A stretch of DNA of 64,000 bases from Pirellulales bacterium (lineage in GTDB: Bacteria > Planctomycetota > Planctomycetia > Pirellulales > JANQPP01), in the NCBI GenBank assembly GCA_028289405.1, contig JANQPP010000144.1, positions 1 to 64,000 of the forward strand. The letters run 5' to 3'. The notes beneath the pieces were generated by a model. That model was not told where the DNA came from and searched no databases. It was given only the letters and a program-made list of their open reading frames with translations. The position numbers and the translations under genes were made by a program. Below are positions 7,831 through 19,154 of this stretch, in pieces (within the stretch, counting starts at the first letter, position 1; every line of letters starts with the position of its first letter).

Positions 7831-9294
7831 ATGAGTGACGAATGGATTAGCACGGTGATGGAGGCCGTGCCCACGGCCATGGTGATGGTCGACCGTGAAG
7901 GGCGGATCGCGCGCGTCAATTCTGAAGCCGAGCGGCTATTTGGTTACTCGCCTGGCGAATTGCGGGGACAAATTCTTGAAAAACTCATACCGTTCCGGTT
8001 TCGACGAGATCATTCCGTCCATCGAAATAGTTTTCTCGCCAAACCTGAGAAACGGCGCAAGGAAGTGGGACGAGACCTTTTCGGCTTGCACAGGGATGGC
8101 ACGGAGTTTCCGGTAGAGGTCAGCCTCAACCCGATCGAGACGGAAGAAGGGATGTTCACGCTTGCGGTCGTGGTCGATATCACAGAACGGATTCGGCAGG
8201 AGCGCATGTTTCGCATGGCGGTCGAGGCCGCGCCGACTGCCCTGATGATGGTCGATGAGCGTGGCGAGATCATCTTGGCCAATTCGGAAACGGAAAGGCT
8301 GTTTGGCTATTCCCGCGAAGAGCTGGTTGGGGAACTTGTGGAGGTATTGATTCCGTTGCGATTTCGCGAGAAACATGTCGGCCATCGTGACGGCTTCTTT
8401 AAGAATTTCCAAACCCGCCTGACCGGGGAAGGCAGGGACTTGTTCGGGCTGCGGAAGGACGGGACCGAAATTCCCGTGGAAGTCGGCTTGAACTATGTCG
8501 AAACCCAGGGAGGCATGTTCGCTCTGGCGGCCGTGGTCGATATCAGCAGACGAAAACAGCTCGAGGAAAATCTGCGCCAGTCGAACAAGTTGCTCGCGGA
8601 GAGCAATGATGAATTGAGACAGTTCGCGTACGTGGCTTCGCATGATCTGCAAACTCCGCTGCGAACCGTTGCCGGATTCGCGCAGTGCCTGAAAGAAGAC
8701 CACGAAGGAAAACTCGACGAAGAGACGGACGATTACATCCGCCGCATCGTCAAAGGCTGCGAACGTATGAAGACGCTGATTAACGATCTTTTGACTTATT
8801 CTCGCGTCGAATCCCGCTCGCGTCCATTCACGGAAGCCAACTTGAATGAGCTGTTCGACGAAGTGGTCGAACTGCTTGGTTCGGCCATCGAAGAAAGCCA
8901 AGGGGCCGTAACCCGTGGTGAATTGCCGACCGTCGAGGGGGACCCGACTCAACTGTTACAAGTGTTGCAAAACCTAGTTGGAAACAGTCTCAAATATCAC
9001 GGCGACACGCCGCCTCGCGTACATGCCAAGGCGGTGAAAAAAGGAGCGGACTGGATCATCAGTATCAAGGACAATGGTATCGGCATCGCGCCGAGGCAGC
9101 ACGAGCGGATTTTTGAAGTCTTTGGCCGATTGCACACGCAGGAAGCCTATCCCGGCACGGGCATCGGGCTGGCCGTCTGTCGGCGGATCATTCTTCGCCA
9201 CGGCGGCCGCATCTGGTTCGATTCGGAAGAAGGCCATGGCTCAACGTTTCACTTCACGATCCCGGAGCATCAAATTCTCTGTCAAAATTCATAA
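7831..9294 (+). CDS. Double-PAS sensor histidine kinase (Cph1-type kinase core)
   Basis: The 487-residue kinase has two tandem PAS domains (about residues 5-115 and 128-245), a HisKA dimerisation domain with the phospho-acceptor His271 in ASHDLQTPLR, and an HATPase domain with VLQNLVGNSLKY (N box), DNGIGIAP (G1) and GTGIGLAVC (G2). The kinase core is the type found in cyanobacterial phytochromes (Cph1), but no GAF/PHY bilin domain is present. No membrane segment is seen, so it is probably a cytoplasmic sensor of an unknown cue. The PAS domains are close copies of one another. ATG 7831 was preferred to an in-frame TTG 15 bases upstream. Its partner regulator follows 66 bases downstream. Confidence 0.9.
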   Translation: MSDEWISTVMEAVPTAMVMVDREGRIARVNSEAERLFGYSPGELRGQILEKLIPFRFRRDHSVHRNSFLAKPEKRRKEVGRDLFGLHRDGTEFPVEVSLNPIETEEGMFTLAVVVDITERIRQERMFRMAVEAAPTALMMVDERGEIILANSETERLFGYSREELVGELVEVLIPLRFREKHVGHRDGFFKNFQTRLTGEGRDLFGLRKDGTEIPVEVGLNYVETQGGMFALAAVVDISRRKQLEENLRQSNKLLAESNDELRQFAYVASHDLQTPLRTVAGFAQCLKEDHEGKLDEETDDYIRRIVKGCERMKTLINDLLTYSRVESRSRPFTEANLNELFDEVVELLGSAIEESQGAVTRGELPTVEGDPTQLLQVLQNLVGNSLKYHGDTPPRVHAKAVKKGADWIISIKDNGIGIAPRQHERIFEVFGRLHTQEAYPGTGIGLAVCRRIILRHGGRIWFDSEEGHGSTFHFTIPEHQILCQNS

Positions 9295-9360
9295 TTCGCG
9301 GTTTCCGCGATCCGAAATTCCGCCGGTTTATCTCCACACGCAAATTCAACGGAGGGAATC

Positions 9361-9813
9361 ATGCTGACGACGGACGGAACGGGACGATTGGCCGACATTC
9401 TCCTCGTCGAGGACAACGAAGACGACGTGATGCTGACCCGGAAGGGATTCCAGCGAGCCAAGCTCAAGATCCACTTGCACCATGTCGAGAATGGCGAGGA
9501 TTGCATGGCTTTTCTTCGAAAGAAGGGAAGTTTCGCCACTGCTCCGACTCCCGACCTGATACTGCTGGATTTGAACATGCCGGTCATGGACGGCCGCGAA
9601 GTGCTGGCCGAGATGGTCCAAGACGATGCCTTAAATCATATTCCAGTGGTGATCCTCACGACCTCCGAAGACGAGCGGGATGTCTTGGAGATGTATAAGC
9701 TGCGTTGCAGCGCGTACACCACGAAGCCCGTCGATTTCAATAACTTTTTGAAGGTGGTCCAAGGCATTGCCGATTTTTGGCTGACGTTGGTCGTGCTACC
9801 GCCGCAACGCTAA
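9361..9813 (+). CDS. Single-domain response regulator, Rcp1-like
   Basis: This 150-residue receiver domain has the acidic pair in LVEDNEDD, the phosphorylation site Asp70 in LILLDLNMP, the conserved threonines in ILTTSEDE, and Lys122 in TTKPVDF. The DLNMPVMDG and ANSY/CSAY-TKPVDF style is that of Rcp1-type regulators, which pair with phytochrome-type kinases and have no DNA-binding output. The start codon has GGAGG seven bases upstream. It almost certainly receives phosphate from the kinase just upstream and signals through protein contact; the downstream target is not in the window. Confidence 0.92.
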   Translation: MLTTDGTGRLADILLVEDNEDDVMLTRKGFQRAKLKIHLHHVENGEDCMAFLRKKGSFATAPTPDLILLDLNMPVMDGREVLAEMVQDDALNHIPVVILTTSEDERDVLEMYKLRCSAYTTKPVDFNNFLKVVQGIADFWLTLVVLPPQR

Positions 9814-10047
9814 GATCCGGCGATGAGAGCCGGCACGAGGACCAACTCGCCCTAGCTTGATATTTGGCCGGCGATCCTTCGATGGATGCGTCTGTCCAAA
9901 TGATTTCACCACCAAATCTGAACAGATCCGACATTCGATTTTATCGTTGAAATCGTTTGACTCGTCTCGGTAGTGGAATTACACTGCGTTCCAACTGCAT
10001 AAAAATCATCCCACCGCACCAGAGAGTCGCACTCCACAGGATCCGAC

Positions 10048-10818
10048 ATGGACGTGAAGCACCCATCAAGGCCACGCTTTTTTCACACACTTCCCAGCGC
10101 ACTAGTTTTTGCCGTATTGGCGGTTGTTTTCTTCCCGTCGTCACTGTTCGCGGTGACGCTCCCCATCGACCTCAGTGTCACCGGCTGGGCGAATGGCGAA
10201 ATGGTTTCGCAAGAAATCAGCGACGTCGAAGGGGACGTGAACGCGGACGGTTTTTTCGGTGCCGATGGCCGGGTCGAAACGGCCCTGCACACCATCGATT
10301 GGACTGTCACGGGGAATCAAGATCCCGTGGTGACGGGCGCTTTCGCCGTTACCAATTTGGCCAATACCCCACAGATCTTCGAGTTGAGCATGACCGTCGC
10401 GGCCGATCCGACGATCATCGGAGGTTCTTTCACTGGCGGTTCCATGGGCGGATCGCTCATCGACATCACGGGCAATGGCGCCACTTTGAGTACGGTGCCG
10501 GGACGCCCGCTCTATACGGCACTGATCGATGGCGTCGAGTTCGCCACGATGGGTGACGCGCCTTTTTCGGTCACGATTAATGACGCTTTCGGGGCTGCGG
10601 TCGTGGATCCCCAAAGGTTCGGGCAGCCGATACCGAGCATGGCCGGACCGGATGTGTTGGATTCCATTGCCATCACGCTGGCTTTCGAACTTTCGCCGGG
10701 GGATGCCGCGTCGATCACCGGAGTGTTCGTGGCCGAGCCTGTCCCCGAACCAGGTACGTGGTTGCTGGCCGCGTTGGCCTTGCTAGGGCTGCCGTGGCTT
10801 CGCCGCATCCTCCGCTAG
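10048..10818 (+). CDS. Secreted PEP-CTERM sorting-domain protein
   Basis: The 256-residue protein starts with a signal peptide (hydrophobic residues about 17-33, ending near SLFA) and ends with VPEPGTWLLAALALLG followed by LRRILR. That is the PEP motif, transmembrane helix and basic tail recognised by exosortases. The central part is rich in Thr, Val, Gly and Asp and looks like an extracellular beta-structured domain with repeated acidic stretches (DVEGDVNADGFFGADG). Its function is unknown. The exosortase is not in the window. It is the last plus-strand gene before the convergent acs. Confidence 0.85.
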   Translation: MDVKHPSRPRFFHTLPSALVFAVLAVVFFPSSLFAVTLPIDLSVTGWANGEMVSQEISDVEGDVNADGFFGADGRVETALHTIDWTVTGNQDPVVTGAFAVTNLANTPQIFELSMTVAADPTIIGGSFTGGSMGGSLIDITGNGATLSTVPGRPLYTALIDGVEFATMGDAPFSVTINDAFGAAVVDPQRFGQPIPSMAGPDVLDSIAITLAFELSPGDAASITGVFVAEPVPEPGTWLLAALALLGLPWLRRILR

Positions 10819-10871
10819 CATGTGCCACGCTGCCCATATGCGGCATTTGAGCTGGCCTATGCTACTGAGCT

Positions 10872-10885
10872 TGCGCTACAGCGCA
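10872..10885. repeat. Short palindrome between convergent genes
   Basis: TGCGCTACAGCGCA is a 6-bp inverted repeat with a 2-base loop in the 118-base gap between the PEP-CTERM gene and acs. No T-run follows on either strand, so it is at best a weak terminator element. Confidence 0.25.
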
Positions 10886-10936
10886 TGCCCATCGGACACC
10901 ACACACACGGCGAAGCGGGTGTGCCTCAGCCGCGTT

Positions 10937-12892
<1,956 letters not shown>

Positions 12893-12960
12893 TCGCGAAA
12901 ACCTTTCCTGATCGATGTGAGGAGGAAATCATTCGCCGGTATAAAAACCAATGGAGTGGG

Positions 12961-14862
12961 TCAATGGCTTTCATCCGACGTGTTCAATTCACGGAGATAA
13001 ATGTTCTTGAACCAGAGCGGGTTGCCGTGATGCTGCAATTCGATTTGCCCCGTGGGATAAATCGGCTTGTCGCGTTCCCAATAGTTCTCCATCACGACAT
13101 CGTCCACGACCAACTGGCCGTTGAGGCGGACCGTCACACGGTCGTCCACCATCTTGAGATGAAACGTATTCCACTCACCTACGGGCCGGTCGGCGGCGGC
13201 GGTAGGCCGTGAAGGATGCTCTTGATTGTTGTAAAGCCCGCCGGATCCGATGGGGTCGTCCCAGATTTGGACTTGTGGAGAACCACGCAGATAGATACCG
13301 CTATCCCCCTTGGGGCCGATTTTCCAGTCCACCATCAGCTCGAAGTCGTCATAGTCCCGGGCCGTGCAGAGGCTATTGCCTTGGCCGTCATAACGTAGCG
13401 CTCCATCCACCACCGACCAATGTTCCCGCATTTGCTGATCCGCTTCGGCTTGTTTTTTTGCCAGTTCCTCGGCGGACATCTTGGCCCGGGCGGGCGGGCT
13501 CGCCACCAGGCCCTTCCAGCCTTCCAGATCACGACCGTTGAATAGGGACACGAATCCCTCAGGAGGCGTATTGTCCGTCGAAGAAGTGGCGTCAGCGCAA
13601 ATCACGGTGACGCTGGGAGGATCGACGAAATCGTGGCTCAGCGCGGCGGCCTGCTCGCCGGTCAATTCTCCCGGCTGGAGCCATAAGCGGTAGCGGATTC
13701 GCAGGGGCCGGTCGGGCGTCAAATCGTATTCGAAATAGGAGCCAAAGCGCCCATAGGCCCGTTCACTGAAGCGGGCTTCCTTGGGATTTTGCGGATGGTC
13801 GAGATACACCGCAGTAAAGCGGTCGTCGCCCAACACGAAGCTCATGGCGTTCCACGGCAGATTTACATGCGATTTGAGGTCCGGCCAATTCCGTGTCTCG
13901 TTCGGCGCGCCTTTGCCATCCGGGCGGAGAAAGTACGTCTGCTCGGACGTCTCGGCGGCCACGACGTTGGCGGCTCGGAAGTGAAAGCCCGCGTGCTGCG
14001 GATCCCCATCGAGGCGGATATCGGGGCCAGTGCTGCGTAGCTCGGAAGAAAACTCGACGAATTGCCCCTCCGGCACGTGATACACGGTGAGCCGCCTCGT
14101 CTCCTCGGCGAAGACCTCCTTGTCCGGACCGTGCCAATCGATGGCCAGCGTATGACTGCCCAAGACAGGGCCTGACTCCTTCGACAAGAACTCCTCGTGC
14201 GTGAGACAGGCATCGCCCCGGCAGTGCCAGGTATCGACTCTTTCGTGGTCATCGTAACTGATGCGGTTGAAACCGAAGAACAGCCCACGATGATGCGTGT
14301 ATTGCCCGCCGGGCCCTTTGGTGACGATGAATTCCCCGCTGGGATCAAACAGGTGGTGAAACACTTTGTAGGTTTGCTCGCGCCGTTCGGGAGTCGATTC
14401 ATCCAGGGGATGGAACATGTACCGCAGTACCGGCCGGTCACCATGGGAGAGCGTGGCATGCGCATTGACGGCGATGTTCCAGCGATACTCCGTCGGCGCT
14501 TCTTCCAGTTCTTCTGGGAAAGTCAGCCGCAACGTGACAGATTCACCTGCCGCCAGCTTGGGAAGAATAAAGTGTAGTTGCCGGGCGACTTCGATCTCCT
14601 CGTCCGCTGCATCGGCCGCGCTCTCGGGAGCCACCAATTGAGCGGGCCAGCGGGCGCCGTCCGCAGTGACCAATGTGGGATGTGCGTGTCGCGCCAATTC
14701 GAACGGGAGGCTCAACCCGACGGAAACGGGCGTTTGCTCGCGGTCGTATGGCCCTGCATCCAACTTGAGAGTGTATTCGGTGCCGGTGGCCGGAAGTACG
14801 AGCAGCCATGTGCTGCAGATCGTAAGCGTAAGACGCGCGTAGGCGCCGTGGAATGCGTGCAT
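12961..14862 (-). CDS. Exported DUF6807 (PmoA-like) and DUF1080 fusion protein
   Basis: The 633-residue protein has a signal peptide (about residues 1-26). Residues 27-420 match the DUF6807/PmoA family, recognised by the KGPGGQYTHHRGLFFGF region and the following beta-rich repeats. After an Asp/Ser/Thr-rich linker, residues 430-630 form a DUF1080 domain (GFVSLFNGRDLEGW, GDSGIYLRGSPQVQIWD, LQHHGNPLWFKNIYLREL), a lectin-like fold now also called the 3-keto-disaccharide hydrolase domain. DUF1080 is often linked to carbohydrate processing in planctomycetes. ATG 14862 was taken because upstream in-frame codons add 40 residues before an otherwise normal signal peptide. Substrate unknown. The two domains are usually separate proteins. 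Confidence 0.85.
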   Translation of the reverse strand: MHAFHGAYARLTLTICSTWLLVLPATGTEYTLKLDAGPYDREQTPVSVGLSLPFELARHAHPTLVTADGARWPAQLVAPESAADAADEEIEVARQLHFILPKLAAGESVTLRLTFPEELEEAPTEYRWNIAVNAHATLSHGDRPVLRYMFHPLDESTPERREQTYKVFHHLFDPSGEFIVTKGPGGQYTHHRGLFFGFNRISYDDHERVDTWHCRGDACLTHEEFLSKESGPVLGSHTLAIDWHGPDKEVFAEETRRLTVYHVPEGQFVEFSSELRSTGPDIRLDGDPQHAGFHFRAANVVAAETSEQTYFLRPDGKGAPNETRNWPDLKSHVNLPWNAMSFVLGDDRFTAVYLDHPQNPKEARFSERAYGRFGSYFEYDLTPDRPLRIRYRLWLQPGELTGEQAAALSHDFVDPPSVTVICADATSSTDNTPPEGFVSLFNGRDLEGWKGLVASPPARAKMSAEELAKKQAEADQQMREHWSVVDGALRYDGQGNSLCTARDYDDFELMVDWKIGPKGDSGIYLRGSPQVQIWDDPIGSGGLYNNQEHPSRPTAAADRPVGEWNTFHLKMVDDRVTVRLNGQLVVDDVVMENYWERDKPIYPTGQIELQHHGNPLWFKNIYLRELNTSDESH

Positions 14863-15135
14863 GATTCTTGTCAATTCCTGGTGAGATTTGTACGAGAGCG
14901 CGGTGGGCAATGTCTGCGGCGCGAGTTCGCGCCGCTCAAGTGTTCCGCGTAACAGCATAGTGTTTTCGCGGTTGCGGCTCAAACAAATTGGCTACGCAGC
15001 CGTTCTGATACGCCGCCATTTTCTTTTGGACGAAGAGACAAGGAGTTTGTCCCCGCCGCGTGGGAAGATTATCATCCGGGCGTCATCGAAATTCCGCATT
15101 CTGTTCGCTGACAAGTTCCCGCCGAGGCAAGACTT

Positions 15136-16467
15136 ATGCACTTTAACGCACCGCCTTCTCTCCCCCGCTCAATTGCTGTCTTGCTGCTTTTCGCATACCA
15201 GGTCAGCGCTTTTAGCTGGGCGCACCAAACGGCACATGGCGACGAACCGCGTTGGTTCAAGGGGAACCTGCACACGCACTCCCTGTGGAGCGATGGCAAC
15301 AATTATCCTGAGATGATCGTCGATTGGTACCGCGAGAACGGCTACCATTTCCTGGCCCTCTCCGACCACAACGTGCTCAGCGAGGGCATCCGCTGGATCG
15401 ATGCGCGGGAAGCCGGCAAGCGGGGTGCGGTAGATGCCCTGGAACGTTATCAGGAACGGTTTGGCGAGGACTGGGTGGAGACTCGTGAAGAGAATGGGAA
15501 CCTACTGGTGCGGCTCAAGCCGCTCAACGAATTCCGTTCGCTATTCGAAAAAAGTGGCGAGTTCATTCTTCTGCAGGGAGAAGAAATCACCGACGGCTTT
15601 CAAAACAAACCGATCCACATCAACGCCAGCAACCTGAGAGACCTGATTCGCCCGCAAGGCGGCGAGAGTGTCCGGGACACCATTGCCCGCAATCTGGATG
15701 CAGTCACTCGGCAGCGGCAACGCATTGGGCGGCCTATCTTGGCCCACCTCAATCACCCGAACTTCGGCTATGGCGTGTCGGCGGAAGACCTGGCAGCGGT
15801 GGTCCAAGAGCGTTTCTTCGAGGTTTACAATGGCCATCCCGGTGTGGCCCATTTGGGGGATGACGACCATCCGAGCATTGAGCGGCTCTGGGATATTGCC
15901 AACACGTTGCGGTTGCAACTGCTGCAAGCCCCTCCACTATACGGCTTGGGCACCGATGATTCACACAATTACTTTGGTCGCCACGGCTCGTCTCCCGGAC
16001 GAGGCTGGGTGATGGTCCGGGCCAAATGGCTTACACCGGAAGCATTGATCCATGCCATCGAAGCGGGCGATTTTTACGCCTCCTCCGGAGTCACACTGGC
16101 GGACGTGCGTTTTGACGCGGAATCGCGGACGCTCTCCGTGGAGGTTGAGCCTGAAAAGGGCGCGGTGTACTCCATCGCCTTTATCGGTACCCGTCGCCAA
16201 CTCGCACTTCCCGAAGACGTGTTGCAGACCACGGCGGAAGGAGAATCCTCGCCCAGCTACCGAGATGGCATTGGCGAAACATTCCATACGACGACGGGCA
16301 CGCGAGCGGAGTACGCGTTGACGGGTGATGAGTTGTACGTCCGGGCAGTGGTGACTTCCGACCAGCCGCACCCGAATCCCTCCTTTGATGGCCAAACCGA
16401 GCAGGCGTGGACACAGCCTCAAGGTTGGCGTGAGTATCTCGCAAGCGACTCGCCGCGTGACGAATAA
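15136..16467 (+). CDS. Exported PHP-type (CehA/McbA-like) metallohydrolase
   Basis: The 443-residue protein begins with a signal peptide (about residues 1-35) and then a PHP domain. GNLHTHSLWSDG carries the first metal-binding histidines, FLALSDHNVLSEG the second set, ILAHLNHPNFGY the third, and GTDDSHNYFG the last. These are the motifs of the CehA/McbA family, phosphoesterase-fold metalloenzymes that include carbaryl hydrolase, although most members have unknown substrates. The C-terminal 120 residues form a beta-rich domain. ATG 15136 has GAGGCAAG a few bases upstream. It diverges from the DUF6807-DUF1080 gene with a 273-base shared upstream region. Confidence 0.85.
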   Translation: MHFNAPPSLPRSIAVLLLFAYQVSAFSWAHQTAHGDEPRWFKGNLHTHSLWSDGNNYPEMIVDWYRENGYHFLALSDHNVLSEGIRWIDAREAGKRGAVDALERYQERFGEDWVETREENGNLLVRLKPLNEFRSLFEKSGEFILLQGEEITDGFQNKPIHINASNLRDLIRPQGGESVRDTIARNLDAVTRQRQRIGRPILAHLNHPNFGYGVSAEDLAAVVQERFFEVYNGHPGVAHLGDDDHPSIERLWDIANTLRLQLLQAPPLYGLGTDDSHNYFGRHGSSPGRGWVMVRAKWLTPEALIHAIEAGDFYASSGVTLADVRFDAESRTLSVEVEPEKGAVYSIAFIGTRRQLALPEDVLQTTAEGESSPSYRDGIGETFHTTTGTRAEYALTGDELYVRAVVTSDQPHPNPSFDGQTEQAWTQPQGWREYLASDSPRDE

Positions 16468-16567
16468 ATGGCCGCCGCGCGTAATGGCACCCCCTGATTG
16501 TCTGTGTTAGCATGCGAAGAGGTTTGCAGAGCGAAGATCGGCCTCTTTCCTCCGAAAATTCGTTTGT

Positions 16568-18223
16568 ATGGAATCCTTTCGGACTGGGCACTCGAACATG
16601 GTTCGGCACGGCGCGTACAAAGAACAAATAACGCCTGCTCGCCGTGGCGCGGCGAACCCGCTCTTCGTGTTGGCGGGAGTTTCCTTGCTGTTGGTCTTGC
16701 TCCTGATTCTCGCCTTGCCTCGTGACGCCCGAAGATCTTCCGAAACGGAGCAAGATCGAGAACAAGAATTGGTCGTGTTTTGCGCGGCGGGAGTCCGTCC
16801 CGTCGTGGAAAAGATTGCCGAGCAATTCACCGCCGAATTCGGCACGCCCGTGCAACTGCAATATGGTGGATCGAACACGCTGCTGAATCAAATCGAAGTG
16901 GGCAAGACTGGCGACCTGTTTCTTGCCGCGGACGAAATCTATATCGACCTGGCTCAGGAGCGCGGCATGGTCCAGGAAGCCCTCCCTCTGGCCGTGATGC
17001 GGCCCGTGATTGTCGTTCCGCCGGGGAATCCCAAAGAGATTGAAGGTGTAGCGGATTTGGCCCGTTCCGAATTTCGCGTCTCCATGGGCAATCCCGATCA
17101 GGCCGCCATCGGTCGCAGCACGAAAGCGGCGCTCACGGAATCAGGACATTGGGAAGCCGTGGCGGCTAACGTGCAGGAAAACGGCGTTTACAAACCGACC
17201 GTGCCCGATGTGGCGAACGACGTGAAAATCGGCAGCGCGGACGCCGCCGTGATTTGGGACGCGGTCGCCCGCAACATGGGCGGCTTGGAGGTGATCGAGG
17301 CACCCGAATTGGAGTCGGGTGCCGCGCATATCTCGATCGGTGTCTTGGCCACGGCCCGGCAACCGACGGCGGCCTTGCGGTTCTCCCGCTATTTGTCCGC
17401 TCCCGAGCACGGCGGGCAGGTTTTCAACGAATTGGGTTACGAAGCCGCGGACGGCGACCAGTGGGCCGAAACGCCGGAACTCACCTTCTTCGCCGGCAGC
17501 GTGAACCGCCAGGCTCTGGAGCCCGTCATTCAGGCCTTCGAAAAGCGCGAAGGTGCCCGCATCAACACCGTTTACAACGGCTGCGGCATCCTCACGGCGC
17601 AAATGCGTTCCATGCTGGGCGACCAGCAATCGCAAGGCTTCCCGGACATGTATATGGCCTGCGATGTGTACTATTTGGAGACCGTCGCCGACTTGTTCCA
17701 GGACGCCGTGAACGTCTCGCACACGGACATCGTGATCGTGGTGGCCAAAGACAATCCCAAGCAGATTGAGTCCCTGCAAGACCTGACCATACCCGGGGTC
17801 CGCGTGGTGCTGGGCCAACCGCAACAGTGCACGATCGGCGTGCTCAGCAAGCGGTTGCTTGTGGCAGAAGGCATCTACGATGACATGGAATTGAACGAGA
17901 ACATCGTCACCGAAACCGCGACGTCGGCCTTGTTGATTCCCAATGTGTTAACCGGGACTGCCGATGCCGTGCTCGCCTATCGCACGGATACATTGGCCGA
18001 ACGAAACCAACTGCACGTCATTCCCATCGACTCCCCGCTGGCCCGCGCCGTCCAGCCTTACAGCATCGCCCGTTCCAGTAAGTACAAACGATTAGGAAAG
18101 CGGCTGTTCGCGGCGATCTCCCAGGCACGTGATACGTTCGAGGAAGCTGGTTTCGCCTGGGACTTACCATCCGACCCTCCAGCTTTCTCGGAAAACAAAT
18201 TGGCCCCTGCTGAAATTCCTTGA
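16568..18223 (+). CDS. modA: Membrane-anchored tandem molybdate-type substrate-binding protein (two ModA domains)
   Basis: The 551-residue protein carries a single N-terminal hydrophobic segment (about residues 31-50, LFVLAGVSLLLVLLLIL) and then two ModA/PBP-II domains in tandem, at about residues 68-290 and 304-530. Both start with a hydrophobic strand (LVVFCAAGVRPV; LTFFAGSVNRQA) and run through a matching order of motifs, including a G-CGIL / GG-SNTLL turn and a DAAVIWDA / DAVLAYRT strand. Such domains bind molybdate, tungstate or similar oxyanions for an ABC importer. A normal ModA has about 230-260 residues, so this is a duplication-fusion. It is followed by modB (34 bases) and modC, in the order of a complete importer. 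The start codon lacks a clear ribosome site; ATG 16598 is an alternative. Confidence 0.85.
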   Translation: MESFRTGHSNMVRHGAYKEQITPARRGAANPLFVLAGVSLLLVLLLILALPRDARRSSETEQDREQELVVFCAAGVRPVVEKIAEQFTAEFGTPVQLQYGGSNTLLNQIEVGKTGDLFLAADEIYIDLAQERGMVQEALPLAVMRPVIVVPPGNPKEIEGVADLARSEFRVSMGNPDQAAIGRSTKAALTESGHWEAVAANVQENGVYKPTVPDVANDVKIGSADAAVIWDAVARNMGGLEVIEAPELESGAAHISIGVLATARQPTAALRFSRYLSAPEHGGQVFNELGYEAADGDQWAETPELTFFAGSVNRQALEPVIQAFEKREGARINTVYNGCGILTAQMRSMLGDQQSQGFPDMYMACDVYYLETVADLFQDAVNVSHTDIVIVVAKDNPKQIESLQDLTIPGVRVVLGQPQQCTIGVLSKRLLVAEGIYDDMELNENIVTETATSALLIPNVLTGTADAVLAYRTDTLAERNQLHVIPIDSPLARAVQPYSIARSSKYKRLGKRLFAAISQARDTFEEAGFAWDLPSDPPAFSENKLAPAEIP

Positions 18224-18257
18224 GGGTCTTCCCGCCCCGCGTCCGCCCAATTCACGT

Positions 18258-19151
18258 ATGAGCACGTCGTCCCCTACTCATCCTCTGTTCGAACCCTCGG
18301 CGGAATCTCACCGCGCCCGTTCGGACGTCCCCTTTTTCTTGATCATGGGGGGGATCGGGATCGTGTACGTGGCGCTGCTGATCGCGATTTTGGCGGCGGA
18401 CGGTTTCTATCTAGTCCGAGAGGGCGGGGAAGGACACGAGATCGTCGATTCGGCGGCGTGGTACGCCCCGCTGTGCAATAACGCCTTGGGCGCGGCCCTG
18501 GCCGATCCGCATATCCGATATTCAATCCGCCTCACGTTGGTTTCTTGCACCCTCACGGCGATTTTGTCGTTGTGGGTCGCGGTGCCGGTGGGCTATTTGC
18601 TCTCCCGGCACGAATTCTTCGGCAAGAATTTGCTCGATGCGATTTTGGATATTCCCATCGTCCTGCCGCCTTTGGTGGTGGGCTTGAGCCTGTTGATTCT
18701 GTTTCAATACGTGCCTGCCTGGCTCCGTGAGGCCGTGGTGTATCAAGTGCCGGCCGTCATCTTGGCACAATGGATGGTCTCTTGCGCCTTCGCCGTGCGG
18801 ACCATGCGGGCAACCTTCGACCAGATCGACAAGCGCCGCGAACAGGTGGCGCTGACGCTGGGTTGCAGCCGCGCCCAAGCATTTGGACGTGTCGTACTGC
18901 CGGAAACGAAACGCGGCATGCTCACCGCCGGAACGTTGGCCTGGGCCCGCGCGCTCGGGGAGTTCGGCCCGCTCCTAGTGTTCGCGGGCGCGACGCGGGG
19001 CAAAACGGAAGTACTTTCCACCACCGTGTTTTTGGAACTCAGCATTGGCGATTTGGAGGCGGCCGTGACGGTCTCGTTGATCATGGTCGCCGCCGCCGTG
19101 GCCGTACTCGTCGTGGCCCGCCTGTGGGGATCGCGAAATTTCACTTTGTAG
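18258..19151 (+). CDS. modB: Molybdate-type ABC transporter permease
   Basis: The 297-residue inner-membrane protein has about six hydrophobic segments. It carries the BPD_transp_1 coupling loop at EQVALTLGCSRAQAFGRVVLPETKRG, close to the EAA consensus. The stretches ILDIPIVLPPLVVGLSLL and LGEFGPLLVFAGATRGKTEVLSTTVFLE are typical of ModB/CysT-type permeases. ATG 18258 was chosen because upstream in-frame sequence is shadow of the modA tail. There is an extended first helix followed by a soluble insert (about residues 55-90, including REGGEGHEIVDSAAWY). It is translated 34 bases after modA and 3 bases before modC. Confidence 0.9.
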   Translation: MSTSSPTHPLFEPSAESHRARSDVPFFLIMGGIGIVYVALLIAILAADGFYLVREGGEGHEIVDSAAWYAPLCNNALGAALADPHIRYSIRLTLVSCTLTAILSLWVAVPVGYLLSRHEFFGKNLLDAILDIPIVLPPLVVGLSLLILFQYVPAWLREAVVYQVPAVILAQWMVSCAFAVRTMRATFDQIDKRREQVALTLGCSRAQAFGRVVLPETKRGMLTAGTLAWARALGEFGPLLVFAGATRGKTEVLSTTVFLELSIGDLEAAVTVSLIMVAAAVAVLVVARLWGSRNFTL

Positions 19152-19154
19152 GCG

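Noticed and set aside
7936-8952. 338-codon minus-strand open frame
   Set aside because: Antisense to the histidine kinase, whose motifs are complete.
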